A stretch of 64,000 nucleotides of DNA from the NCBI GenBank assembly GCA_015491865.1, contig WFVD01000006.1:1-64000 (forward strand). Reading direction: 5' to 3'. Below, piece by piece: positions 36,606-45,978 of this stretch. The translations under genes were made by a program, and so were the position numbers. The notes beneath the pieces are model-generated. The model made no database searches. It saw nothing but the letters and a program-made list of their open reading frames with translations, and was not told the DNA's origin. Numbering within the stretch: position 1 is the first letter of the stretch; the number at the start of each line of letters is the position of its first letter. This DNA comes from Gammaproteobacteria bacterium (GTDB lineage: Bacteria > Pseudomonadota > Gammaproteobacteria > SZUA-140).

Positions 36606-37637
36606 TCACGCCTGAGCCACGTTATGATATTGCTTGAGTAATACTGCGCCAATCTCTTCGAGTGGCAGAATCTCTACGGCAGCATCTAATGCAGCGGCCG
36701 CTTTTGGCATACCATAAACGGCGCAGCTTGTTTCATCCTGAGCGATGGTGTGAATATTTTTCTGGCGTAGCAACAGCAGGCCTGCCGCACCATCACGCCC
36801 CATACCCGTTAACAACACTGCTGTCATCTCACCACCCCAGTGACTCGCCACACTCTCAAAAAAGACATCGACCGACGGGCGATACACTATTTCTACCGGG
36901 TTTTCAGTATAGGCCAAATGACCACGAGCAGAGATCACCAGGTGGTCATTCGTCGAGGCGAGATAGACGACACCCGGCGTGATACGCTCACCTTCTTCGG
37001 CCACCTTCACCATCATCTTGCACTGCGTATCCAGCCATTCAGCCAGCTCACTAGCAAAATGCGCATCAATATGCTGAATAATTACGACACTGGCAGAAAA
37101 ATCCTCAGGAAACGCTTGCAGCACTTTGGCTAATGCAGGCGGCCCCCCCGTAGAAGAACCAATCACAATCAGCGCCTGCTTTTGCTGTGAAGCTGTCAAC
37201 ATTGGTGCGCGCTTAACCCTGGAGGCTGTTCGTACTGGTTTACGACATGTTAATTTTTCGATCGTTCCAATTTTATCAAGAATAGCCAGCTCGTTCTGGA
37301 ATTCACCCGCACGCCCCAGCTCCGGTGTTTTGACCACATCGAGCACGCCAGCCCCCATCGCCTCAAATACCATACTGCTGTTTCCTTCAACCGAGCTGGT
37401 GACAATCAGAATAGGGCACGGGGTGGCCTGCATGATACGGCGACTCGCTTCAACCCCATTCATCACCGGCATAATCAGGTCCATCAAAATCAAATCAGGC
37501 AAGTCCTCCGCACATCGATTGACTGCCTCTTCACCATTGATCGCAATCCATGCTAATTGATGGTCGGTAGCTAAAGAGAGGAGTCGTTTCAGCCCCTCGA
37601 CGACCATCATGGTGTCATTTACAATCGCGATCCTCAT
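36606..37637 (-). CDS. wspF: WspF-like CheB methylesterase
   Basis: 343 residues: receiver domain (DLILMDLIMPVMNG) and CheB catalytic domain with Ser in IGSSTGGPPALA, His in VIIQHIDAHF and Asp in TGMGRDGAAG. It removes methyl groups from the WspA receptor, and in Pseudomonas its loss locks WspR on and gives wrinkly colonies. It overlaps wspE by four bases. Confidence 0.95.
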   Translation of the reverse strand: MRIAIVNDTMMVVEGLKRLLSLATDHQLAWIAINGEEAVNRCAEDLPDLILMDLIMPVMNGVEASRRIMQATPCPILIVTSSVEGNSSMVFEAMGAGVLDVVKTPELGRAGEFQNELAILDKIGTIEKLTCRKPVRTASRVKRAPMLTASQQKQALIVIGSSTGGPPALAKVLQAFPEDFSASVVIIQHIDAHFASELAEWLDTQCKMMVKVAEEGERITPGVVYLASTNDHLVISARGHLAYTENPVEIVYRPSVDVFFESVASHWGGEMTAVLLTGMGRDGAAGLLLLRQKNIHTIAQDETSCAVYGMPKAAAALDAAVEILPLEEIGAVLLKQYHNVAQA

Positions 37638-39994
37638 CCCGCCTCCCCAATCAGATCAACCACTGCTTCACGTAATGTCTCATCATGAAACCCTCCCTTG
37701 GTCAGATAATAGTCTGCACCTGCCTCCAGCCCTAGTAACTTATCTTCTTCTCGATCTTTATATGAAACAACCATCACTGGTAAACCCTTCAATGTTTCGT
37801 CCTGTTTAATTAATCGCACCAGTTCAATCCCGTCCATCCGCGGCATATCAATATCAGTAATCACAAGGCGATATTCCCCACTACGCACTGCATTCCAGCC
37901 ATCCATCCCATCGACGGCCACATCCACTTCGTAGCCATAGGCCTCTAACATCTTACGCTCTACTTCGCGTACGGTTATCGAATCATCGACTACCAGGACC
38001 CGCTTCCTCTCACCATCTTCACTGCGCCCCCCCCCTACCTTGTCGATCTGCCCTCGTGAGATTAGCTTCGCAATGGAGCGAGCCATATCATCGACATCAA
38101 TAATTAAAGTGGGCGAACCATCATCAAGCAGTGCAGCCACACTGATATCCTTTACTTTTCCCAGGCGTGGATCAATCACCTGTACCGCAAGCTCACGCTC
38201 ACCAAGAAAGGTATCCACAATAACCCCATACTGCCCATAGCGGTCACTCAGAATCACAACCGAGAGCTGCCGATCTTCTGTTGATCCCTGCTCCACACCG
38301 AATAGCTGAGATGCAGAGACCAGACCAATATGGTTGTCATTCCAGGTGATATATTGATGATCTTCAACGAGCTCGATTTGTTCTGCAGAGATCTTCAGTA
38401 AGTGGTCTATCCTCGCCAGTGGAAAGGCATAGCTTTCGCCACCAATGTCCACCAGTAAGGTTCGAATTACTGACAGGGTCAACGGCAGCTGCATCTGAAA
38501 ACGTATTCCTTCGCCCGCTTTTGAGGTGATGGTGACCACGCCTCTCATCTCCTTTACGGAGTCATGCACCACATCCAGCCCAACACCTCGACCAGAGAGT
38601 TCGGTCACTTCACTGCGCGTGCTGAAGCTGGGCAGAAAGAGAAACTCTAACAGCTCCATCTCGCTCATTTGAGATAGCATCTCTTCACTGCTTAAACCGC
38701 GCTCAATAATTTTCTGCTTAAGTGATTCAAGGTCAACACCTCGCCCGTCATCCTCAACAGTGACCAGCAACATGCCAGAGCGGTGACATGCATCCAGCTT
38801 CACAATAGCCTGAGCCGGCTTGCCATTTTCGACTCTTGCCTCTGGCATCTCAATGCCGTGATCAACTGCATTACGTAACAGATGGTTGAGTGGAGCCTTC
38901 ACCATCTCCAGCACATCACGATCGACCTGCGTTGTAACGCCTGTGATCTCAAGCCGTGCATCTTTTCCCAGTGAGCGTGCAACATCACGCACCATGCGCT
39001 GGAACCCATCTACCCCATCAGAGAAGGGGCGCATGCGGCTCGCAAGCACTTCACGGTGAAGCCTTCCTGCTAGATTTGCCGCACGGTAATCAAAGTGTTC
39101 AAGATCAACAAGCCGATCAGACAGTATCTCTCGCTGCTTTACCGCCTTACGTTGTAGATCGATTAATGTGGATTCAAACACAGGGTCTTCACAGATTTCA
39201 TTAAAACGCTCACGCAGACTATCAAGTTCACTCACCAGATCAAACTGAAAGCGCTTAAAGCGCTGCATCGATTCAATATGAGGGTGCAGCCAGCGCGCCT
39301 CTACCATCGCTTCGCCTGCCAGTCCGAGCAAGCGGTCCATCCGCTCAGTGCTGACGCGCAACACACGCTCTTTTACTTCTGCCAGTGATGGTGCTTTGTC
39401 TGGCGGGGGATTATCCTCAGCCGAAAGAGTGCTTTCCGTTCTCACCGCGCTGCTACCTGCCCCGGCAACTGAAGGTTCACCTGCATCAGAGGATGTGACA
39501 GATGAAGCGAGTTGAGACTCGGCAACGCTACCCTTTTCGACAGAGACCTGCGCTTCGCTATTTTCAGCCACGGTGATCGGTTCTCTCTCACCCGCGAGTA
39601 CCCCTTCGATCGCCCTGACCAGTGAGTCCACTGTCGCGTTATTCTCTGCCTCCCAGGAGCTCAATGCTGACTCATCAAGTTTTGCTACCTGCGCCATCAA
39701 ATCAACACCTTTTAACAGCACATCGATATCGCGACTGCTTAAAGTTAACTGCTTCTTCTGGGCTGCAACAAAACAGTCCTCCATCACATGGGCGATACGT
39801 ACAACGGGATCAATTTCTACCATACGTGCAGCACCCTTAATGGAGTGAGAGGCACGCATCATCGGTTCAAGATGTTCGCTAGCTTCGGGGTTATGCTCTA
39901 ATACAAGCAGGCCATCTGTGAGCAGTGACAACTGCCCTTCAGCCTCTGTTCTAAAGAGTTCCAGCATTGAGAAACCACTTAGGTCATCACTCAT
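37634..39994 (-). CDS. wspE: WspE-like hybrid CheA kinase with receiver
   Basis: 786 residues. Hpt domain with H50 (SHSIKGAARM), a low-complexity Ser/Ala/Glu linker (about 140-200), dimerisation and ATPase domains (LNHLLRNAVDHGIE, EDDGRGVDLESL, GRGVGLDVVHDSV), a CheW-like domain (about 505-645) and a C-terminal receiver with D714 (VITDIDMPRMDG). It phosphorylates WspR and WspF in the Wsp model. It overlaps wspD and wspF by four bases at each end. Confidence 0.96.
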   Translation of the reverse strand: MSDDLSGFSMLELFRTEAEGQLSLLTDGLLVLEHNPEASEHLEPMMRASHSIKGAARMVEIDPVVRIAHVMEDCFVAAQKKQLTLSSRDIDVLLKGVDLMAQVAKLDESALSSWEAENNATVDSLVRAIEGVLAGEREPITVAENSEAQVSVEKGSVAESQLASSVTSSDAGEPSVAGAGSSAVRTESTLSAEDNPPPDKAPSLAEVKERVLRVSTERMDRLLGLAGEAMVEARWLHPHIESMQRFKRFQFDLVSELDSLRERFNEICEDPVFESTLIDLQRKAVKQREILSDRLVDLEHFDYRAANLAGRLHREVLASRMRPFSDGVDGFQRMVRDVARSLGKDARLEITGVTTQVDRDVLEMVKAPLNHLLRNAVDHGIEMPEARVENGKPAQAIVKLDACHRSGMLLVTVEDDGRGVDLESLKQKIIERGLSSEEMLSQMSEMELLEFLFLPSFSTRSEVTELSGRGVGLDVVHDSVKEMRGVVTITSKAGEGIRFQMQLPLTLSVIRTLLVDIGGESYAFPLARIDHLLKISAEQIELVEDHQYITWNDNHIGLVSASQLFGVEQGSTEDRQLSVVILSDRYGQYGVIVDTFLGERELAVQVIDPRLGKVKDISVAALLDDGSPTLIIDVDDMARSIAKLISRGQIDKVGGGRSEDGERKRVLVVDDSITVREVERKMLEAYGYEVDVAVDGMDGWNAVRSGEYRLVITDIDMPRMDGIELVRLIKQDETLKGLPVMVVSYKDREEDKLLGLEAGADYYLTKGGFHDETLREAVVDLIGEAG

Positions 39995-40665
39995 AACAGG
40001 CTTCTCTTTAGCGAGTTAAAGAGTAACTCCTGATCGAGCAGGCCAACATGCCGCCCATCAAGCTCAAACAATCCGGCCAGATGGGAATACATCGAATTAG
40101 CGGCAGTAACTGGCACATCACGGATATTATCTCGCCAAATTCGGTGAGTACCGATGATCTCACTCACGGGGAAGACAAATTGCTCACTATCTTTAACAAA
40201 GATCACCAGGCGTTCGAGGATATTTTTACGTAATAACGGCGAAGGGATATTTTCCCCTTTATCCACGGATAGTAAGGTACCCATCGACACCCATAGTTTC
40301 AGCTCACCGCGCACATTCACCAGTCCTTTAACCACTGCGCTCTTGGCATTGGGAATCCCATGCACCGGGCGCATCTCAGAAACCTCCTTGATCATTTTTG
40401 TCGGCAACCCAAGCCACTCGTCACCCAGACGAAACACCACTATCGACAAAGCGTCTGTGCTTTTTGTCGCTGCTTCTTTTGCGAGTAATACCGTCCAGTA
40501 CTCCCGGTAGTCTCTGGGTATTTCACGCATCAGCAGGCTACGCCCGGCACTGGCATAAACATCACAGTTACGACAGTGGAGCACCTCCTGAAGGCGTGGG
40601 CATTTCTTATCTGTGCGACTCCAGATACCGATAGTTGACCAGCAGTTATCGATCGGCTCACCCAT
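39991..40665 (-). CDS. wspD: WspD-like CheW adaptor with N-terminal Cys motif
   Basis: 224 residues. A CheW domain (about 70-220, LGDEWLGLPTKMIKEV, VRGELKLWVSMG) is preceded by a segment with C8, C22, C31 and C34 (KKCPRL and HCRNCDVY). This cysteine set is a feature of the WspD adaptor rather than ordinary CheW and may bind a metal. It is 17 bases after wspC and overlaps wspE. Confidence 0.92.
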   Translation of the reverse strand: MGEPIDNCWSTIGIWSRTDKKCPRLQEVLHCRNCDVYASAGRSLLMREIPRDYREYWTVLLAKEAATKSTDALSIVVFRLGDEWLGLPTKMIKEVSEMRPVHGIPNAKSAVVKGLVNVRGELKLWVSMGTLLSVDKGENIPSPLLRKNILERLVIFVKDSEQFVFPVSEIIGTHRIWRDNIRDVPVTAANSMYSHLAGLFELDGRHVGLLDQELLFNSLKRSLL

Positions 40666-40682
40666 TTAAGCACCTATGCCAA

Positions 40683-41969
40683 CTATTCATTTCGCCCCCT
40701 TCCTGCTCGTTCCGCGCGCCGCCTGAGGCTGGCCGCTTCATCAACATTCCCATGCCGCTCAATATGAAGCGCCAGATGCAGTAACGCTTCAGCGTGGTCA
40801 GGTGTCAGGTAGATCGCCTTTCTGAACATCGATTCAGCCATCTTCTGCCTATGCGATGCTTCATAAACAACCCCTAGAAGATAATATGCGTTGGCATTAC
40901 TGAAGTAGGAGACAGTCTCCTTACAGATTATTTCAGCCTCCTCAAGTCTCCCTTCATCAGCCAGCCTGCGCGCCTTTCTCACCAACGCTTGCTCATCTAC
41001 TTTTTTGCCAGGTTTATGTGAGCCGATATAAGCTGCGAATGGCCGGCTTTCCAGCGCATCACGCTTAGCCTGCACACTATTTGAGGGGCGAGTACTTATC
41101 GAAGGAATTGCTGCATATTTTTTCTCAAACTCAGTAAATTTCTCTCCATAGTTATACTTAGATAGGCTATTACCATCCCCCTTTCTGGCAAAGGCAAAGG
41201 CACCCCGTAAACGCAAAGAACTAAATAGGTGGTTAACATTGTTATTTGCCTCTGCATGCCCTACAAACAGGATGCCTTCAGGCGAGAGCAGGTGATAGAG
41301 CCTTCGCACAGCCGCCTGCTGATCTTCACTATCAAAGTAGATAAGCAGGTTACGGCAGAACACCGCGTCATAGCCCCCTTCCATCTGTGAAAAATCATCC
41401 TTTAGTAGATTGCCCTGCCGAAAATTGACTAACCTCCTGATGCGTCGCTTCAAGCGATACCCATCACCTGATCGAGTAAAATAGGTATCCCGAAATGTAA
41501 GATCTTCACTGCGAAAAGAGTTCTCTCGGTAAAACCCTTCTTTTGCCTTATCGATTGAATGCTGGCTAATATCAATCGCATCAATTTTCATTCGTTCAAC
41601 AGGAAAACCAGCCTTATCCAGCGCCATCGCAATGGTATAAGGCTCTTCGCCAGTAGAACAGGGTATACTTAAAATTCTTAAGATATGGTGGCTACCTTTA
41701 GCCATCAACCAGCGACTACTCGCGTTATTAGCCAACATCTCAAAGGGTGCTTCATCTCTAAAAAACCAGGTCTCAGGGATAATAACCGCTTCGACCAGCC
41801 GCTTCAGCTCTTCCTCCGACTTAAGCAATACACTGTAGTATTGATTGAGGTCATCATAACTAGCCCCTCTCATACAGCGCTGAATAGCATTCTGCACAGA
41901 ATTCGTGCCGACTGAATTCACATCAAGCCCGATCTTCTCCTTTAATAGCGCCTCGATCCTGCTGCACAT
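40683..41969 (-). CDS. wspC: WspC-like CheR methyltransferase with TPR tail
   Basis: 428 residues. The CheR N-terminal helical domain and AdoMet-dependent methyltransferase are visible in ETWFFRDEAPFEML, ILSIPCSTGEEPYTIAM and YDAVFCRNLLIYFD. The C-terminus holds tetratricopeptide repeats (about 320-420, AEIICKETVSYFSNANAYYLLGV and the following block), as in WspC. Role: methylation of the WspA receptor. It overlaps wspB by one base. Confidence 0.95.
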   Translation of the reverse strand: MCSRIEALLKEKIGLDVNSVGTNSVQNAIQRCMRGASYDDLNQYYSVLLKSEEELKRLVEAVIIPETWFFRDEAPFEMLANNASSRWLMAKGSHHILRILSIPCSTGEEPYTIAMALDKAGFPVERMKIDAIDISQHSIDKAKEGFYRENSFRSEDLTFRDTYFTRSGDGYRLKRRIRRLVNFRQGNLLKDDFSQMEGGYDAVFCRNLLIYFDSEDQQAAVRRLYHLLSPEGILFVGHAEANNNVNHLFSSLRLRGAFAFARKGDGNSLSKYNYGEKFTEFEKKYAAIPSISTRPSNSVQAKRDALESRPFAAYIGSHKPGKKVDEQALVRKARRLADEGRLEEAEIICKETVSYFSNANAYYLLGVVYEASHRQKMAESMFRKAIYLTPDHAEALLHLALHIERHGNVDEAASLRRRAERAGRGRNE

Positions 41970-42436
41970 TACTCAACCATTTCAGCCAGGCTGCCATAGA
42001 GGGTGTCATAGTCGCGCCTGGATAACAGTCGATCTACATCCACCCACTGAATAATCCCATGCTTATCTGTCATAATATTCGAGATATAATTCTCTTCAGA
42101 GGGGTTCCGTGTCGATTGATGGAAACGCTCAACATCAAGTTTGACTGTTTCCGTAGCATATTCAACAGTTACACCGAGCAGATGCTCATGACCACTGTAA
42201 CTACTGTAGTTAACCAACAGGATGCGAGTACTCATCACCGCTTTTGACGGGATTCCTTCAAACAGGTAGCGGATATCGACCACCGGCACAGGCTGTGCGC
42301 GATAGTTACATAACCCTGTAATATAATCTGGTGTATTTGAGAAGTTGCTCAACCTAACCAGCGGTACTACTTCAACTACCTTGCAGGCATCGATAACATA
42401 ACGGTCATCACCGACATGGAAGATAACAAAGAGCAT
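41969..42436 (-). CDS. wspB: WspB-like CheW adaptor
   Basis: 155 residues, a single CheW domain (VIFHVGDDRYVIDACKVVEV, YRAQPVPVVDIRYLFEG, ILLVNYSS). It links WspA to the WspE kinase. Start overlaps the wspA stop and its own stop overlaps the wspC start by one base. Confidence 0.92.
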   Translation of the reverse strand: MLFVIFHVGDDRYVIDACKVVEVVPLVRLSNFSNTPDYITGLCNYRAQPVPVVDIRYLFEGIPSKAVMSTRILLVNYSSYSGHEHLLGVTVEYATETVKLDVERFHQSTRNPSEENYISNIMTDKHGIIQWVDVDRLLSRRDYDTLYGSLAEMVE

Positions 42437-44469
42437 CAGGAATTAATCTTAAACTGCGATACACCACCCTGAAGTCCATGAGCGGCATCATTCAAACGAT
42501 CAATAGCACTATTTGACTGGCGCAATGATTCAACCGTCTGCTGCGCTGACTCGCTCAACTGAATCATTGCCTGTTTAATCTGCTCCGCCCCTTCGGACTG
42601 CATATGCATCCCCTCATGCACAATCTCGAAGCGAGGGGTCAGGGTTTGTACCTGGTCAATAATTTGTGACAGTTGTGCGCCAACCTGACGAACATCTTCA
42701 ACGCTACTCTTTACCTCTTTTGAAAACTTCTCAACACTCATAACACCAGCTGAGACAGCAGACTGCATCTCCTGAACCATCTGCTCAATATCAAGTGTAG
42801 CGACTGCTGTCTGGTCAGCCAGGCGGCGTATCTCTGTCGCAACAACCGCGAATCCCACCCCATATTCACCCGCTTTTTCTGCCTCAATAGCAGCATTCAA
42901 CGATAAGAGATTCGTCTGGTCTGCAACCTTGGTAATCGTGGTAACGACCGAATTGATATTGCCAGCCTTCTCACTCAACACTTCAAGTTTAGATGCGATT
43001 GCGTTTGATGCATCAACCACTGAGTGCATAGTCTCTTCCATACTCACCAGCCCTGTATGCCCGCTGGCTGCAGCTTCAGCTGTACCAGAGGCAACGCTGG
43101 CCACTTCATCCATGGTATTAACAAGCTCTTTACCCGTGGCAGATATTTCTGTCGCTGTGGCCACAATTTCATTAACCGTTGCCGCCTGCTCAGCCACGGT
43201 TGCCTCCTGCTGTTTTGCGGATGCGGCAATTTCTGTAGAGGATGATGTCACCTGTATACCTGATTGCTGAACCTGTGAGACAAGCCCGTTGAGGCTGTTA
43301 ATCATTGCCTGGATACCCTGTGCCATTCTACCAACGGCATCATCACCGCTAATATTAATTTCACCTGTCAGATCACCTGCAGCGGCCCGCTGCACCACCA
43401 TCTGCATGACATCCACTTTCTCTTCAAGATCTTCCATCGCAATGCGCCGCTCATCCATCAGCTCTCTAAGGTTATGAACCATAGACTGTAGACCCGACCC
43501 TAGAGAACCAATCGCATCATCCCCCTTAAAAGTAACCACGCCGGTCAGGTCTCCTTCTGCTGCCCGATTCACCACATCAAGCAGTATGTTGACCTTCTCT
43601 TTAAGCTCCTCTGCCGCATCATGTTCTCGTTGTGCCTGTATTCGTTGCTGCTCACTTGCTGCATCAACGTTATCTGCCATCGTATTAAATGCCATGCCGA
43701 GCTTGCCTATCTCATCCTGTGTCGTGATATCGATTCTTGCCGATAGATCACCTGCAGCACGCTGATTTACCTTATCTACAACACGCTTTAAGGGGATAGA
43801 GAGCCATTTTCCGAGTAAGAAATTTGCCAGCAACAGCCCAATAACCAATAGAGCTATATTCGCAACAACCTGCGTCTGTACATCTTTTGCGATGGTTTCA
43901 TCCATACTCTGAAGCGAATAGCTCACTCGAACGGCACCATTAACTGAGTTCTCAGGAACATTATGGCAAGCCAGACAGTTCACATCTCCAGGATTCCTGG
44001 CGCTGGTCGCTCGGAAGGGAGTCAACACCGTCAACACACGCCCTTCCAGCCCTTTATCAAAATCTTTACCCTGTTGTAGTTCGACGATCTCTTCACCCTG
44101 AAGTGCGCGCATGTCCCACTCATCGACAGGCGCTTCCTCCGGCAGCCCGGGGCCGAACTGCTTATTGACTGGCTCACCACGAATCACTCTCGCATCGACA
44201 ACATTATTTCGTTTAAGGATTTTATTGCGCAGGATACTGCGCTGATCCATGGTGTTAGTTAACATCATGGTGTTGAGACTATCAAAATAGAATGTGGCTA
44301 AATCCTGGGTACGCTCCCGTGCATCGTCCTGAGCACGTTGCTTCTCGATATAAACGGTATAGCCCGTCACCATGCTGATCACAAACACAAAGATGATGGC
44401 AACTGTCAGATTGATCTTTACCCTGACGGACAGATGACCAAACAACGAACCACTCTCCTGCGATGCCAT
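42436..44469 (-). CDS. wspA: WspA-like chemoreceptor with periplasmic CXXCH haem motif
   Basis: 677 residues. TM1 (about 19-40), a periplasmic domain (about 41-200), TM2 (about 201-220), a HAMP domain (about 221-275), two further HAMP-like modules (about 300-345 and 365-410) and a methyl-accepting signalling domain with the hairpin VADQTNLLSLNAAIEAEKAG followed by FAVVATEIRRLADQTAVAT, as in WspA. Between the two membrane helices the motif C165-L-A-C168-H169 is a c-type haem attachment site, preceded by RNPGDVN, similar to Tll0287-like/DUF3365 sensor domains. Such a motif is not part of Pseudomonas WspA. The receptor may therefore sense redox state, O2, NO or CO. It is first in wspABCDEFR, and a sigma28-like promoter lies upstream. 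Confidence 0.93.
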   Translation of the reverse strand: MASQESGSLFGHLSVRVKINLTVAIIFVFVISMVTGYTVYIEKQRAQDDARERTQDLATFYFDSLNTMMLTNTMDQRSILRNKILKRNNVVDARVIRGEPVNKQFGPGLPEEAPVDEWDMRALQGEEIVELQQGKDFDKGLEGRVLTVLTPFRATSARNPGDVNCLACHNVPENSVNGAVRVSYSLQSMDETIAKDVQTQVVANIALLVIGLLLANFLLGKWLSIPLKRVVDKVNQRAAGDLSARIDITTQDEIGKLGMAFNTMADNVDAASEQQRIQAQREHDAAEELKEKVNILLDVVNRAAEGDLTGVVTFKGDDAIGSLGSGLQSMVHNLRELMDERRIAMEDLEEKVDVMQMVVQRAAAGDLTGEINISGDDAVGRMAQGIQAMINSLNGLVSQVQQSGIQVTSSSTEIAASAKQQEATVAEQAATVNEIVATATEISATGKELVNTMDEVASVASGTAEAAASGHTGLVSMEETMHSVVDASNAIASKLEVLSEKAGNINSVVTTITKVADQTNLLSLNAAIEAEKAGEYGVGFAVVATEIRRLADQTAVATLDIEQMVQEMQSAVSAGVMSVEKFSKEVKSSVEDVRQVGAQLSQIIDQVQTLTPRFEIVHEGMHMQSEGAEQIKQAMIQLSESAQQTVESLRQSNSAIDRLNDAAHGLQGGVSQFKINS

Positions 44470-44555
44470 AAGGAACCCTCAAAACTGTTCTGGAATTTTC
44501 AATTGATAAGCATACTTTCAACCCACATCCTACTCTCCGAGGGCTGTCAAAGAGT

Positions 44556-44582
44556 GCTACGGCTGAAGAATTCAGAACTTTA
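44556..44582 (-). promoter_or_regulatory. Sigma28 (FliA)-like promoter of the wsp operon
   Basis: On the minus strand TAAAGTTC, 11 bases, then GCCGTAGC. Consensus is TAAAGTTT-N11-GCCGATAA: seven of eight -35 bases and the GCCG core of the -10 match, with exact spacing. It lies about 87 bases before the wspA start, fitting control of a chemoreceptor gene by the flagellar sigma factor. Confidence 0.5.
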
Positions 44583-44636
44583 GTCAAGTTCCTAACGACG
44601 CTTACAAAAACAGATAGCGCCAGAAGAGAGGCTGGG

Positions 44637-45500
44637 CTAGAATGCGCGCCCGATAGAGAGGTTCATCACATCCATATTACTTTGTGGCTGTACAAGGCCT
44701 GAGACAGGAGCACTTCTGGAAAATCGGTAGCTATCATAAACAAAATAGATAAACGTTCCTTCATCTAAACTACGATCATTCACAAGCTGAAAACGGTATG
44801 AGAAAAAGGCGGACACCTCTTTACCCGGCTCAAGTTTAACAGAAGGGAAATCAACGGTCTCTTTGGTAAACACCGGGTATTTAATCCCAGCACGCCACAG
44901 GCTTTTCCAGAATGTCTCTCTATTTTCCATTCCCAGTGAAACCCGCGTAAAAGCGATCTGGTAATCCTCATTCAAGCCACTGACCTTATTTCCCTGAGAA
45001 TTAATGCCGCTACCGATCTTTCTTGACCAGCTATCGATGCCGACACCGGCAAGCAGATCTAACGAGCTCCCCCAGAAAAGATCTTTCAGTCGATAACCGC
45101 CGAGAATCTCTCCGGTTACACCTGCATAATCTACATATGCAGTACTAAAATAACCCGTTTCCGATCCAGGCGTATTCGGGTCAAGGCTTTGATCCTGACC
45201 ATCATATTCGACATCACCACCGTAAAATGAGCCATGCACATTATAGATAATGCCACTGGTCACTCTTGCTTCATTATTACGGGAAATAGTGAAACGGGTT
45301 CGGGGGCCCTGTTCGGTCAGTAAACGTGTGCCGTTACGATCAAACTCCTGCCAACGAAACAGCTCAAAACCCAGGCTTACCTCCGTCAACCCTTCACCGC
45401 CAGGAGTCCCTTCGATTTCCGCAGCAGCCACAGGTTTTGAGAAAGCGAGCACTACACAAAGAACGAGGAAGGGCGAAGGGCCATGCACTTGCATCTGCAT
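44637..45500 (-). CDS. Exported outer-membrane beta-barrel protein, unknown function
   Basis: About 287 residues. Signal peptide (FLVLCVVLAFSKPVAAA) and alternating aromatic/polar strands such as GFELFRWQEFDRNG, FFSYRFQLVN and YFVYDSYRFSR; the protein ends in IGRAF with a terminal Phe, the outer-membrane assembly signature. No family was recognised. The start is uncertain: ATG at 45500 (chosen) or TTG at 45509. It is transcribed toward wspA but separated from it by about 170 bases. Confidence 0.7.
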   Translation of the reverse strand: MQMQVHGPSPFLVLCVVLAFSKPVAAAEIEGTPGGEGLTEVSLGFELFRWQEFDRNGTRLLTEQGPRTRFTISRNNEARVTSGIIYNVHGSFYGGDVEYDGQDQSLDPNTPGSETGYFSTAYVDYAGVTGEILGGYRLKDLFWGSSLDLLAGVGIDSWSRKIGSGINSQGNKVSGLNEDYQIAFTRVSLGMENRETFWKSLWRAGIKYPVFTKETVDFPSVKLEPGKEVSAFFSYRFQLVNDRSLDEGTFIYFVYDSYRFSRSAPVSGLVQPQSNMDVMNLSIGRAF

Positions 45501-45687
45501 TCTAGTCAAGCATCCTAAAATTATTTTTTGGAGATTGTATCAGTAATATTGATACATTTTCGAATCTATATTAATGGAGCAAGCTTATTAGTCAGCGTAA
45601 TCAGGCTTCAGGAGATAAATAAAGAGGGGCCGGAGCCAATTAGTCACGGTCATTCACATGATTTAGGCAGGATAGCGCTCGGCACCG

Positions 45688-45825
45688 CTACTCATCAACC
45701 AGTCGAAAATCCATTCCTGATAACTCGCCATCTGGATCCCACTCGTTGCCCCATTTATCTGCAGCGATGTAGTCTTCTACGAACTCCTCTTCCAGCTCTA
45801 AATCGTTATCTTTTGGGCCGCTCAT
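45688..45825 (-). CDS. 45-residue highly acidic microprotein
   Basis: A short reading frame with 16 acidic and three basic residues and two tryptophans (KWGNEWDPDGE). It has an excellent ribosome-binding site, GGGGGAG, six bases before the ATG at 45825, and no signal peptide or membrane segment. It is flanked by otherwise non-coding DNA between the outer-membrane protein and the DUF1249 gene. Codon choice looks like the neighbours. No family recognised; function unknown. Small acidic proteins of this type often bind a partner protein or metal. Confidence 0.6.
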   Translation of the reverse strand: MSGPKDNDLELEEEFVEDYIAADKWGNEWDPDGELSGMDFRLVDE

Positions 45826-45978
45826 CACAAACTCCCCCTGATTCACCATATTTGACTTTCAAAGCCTTTCGCCATACTACGCGGAAAGGTTAGAGACCAA
45901 TACAACTACTTACCTTAATATATCGGCCTCTTATTTCCAGACTTTATCTCTGCTGAATTAAAGAACATAAGCTTCCTG

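Noticed and set aside
45528-45893. 121-codon plus-strand frame
   Set aside because: It lies antisense to the better-supported acidic microprotein and has no ribosome-binding site or domain.
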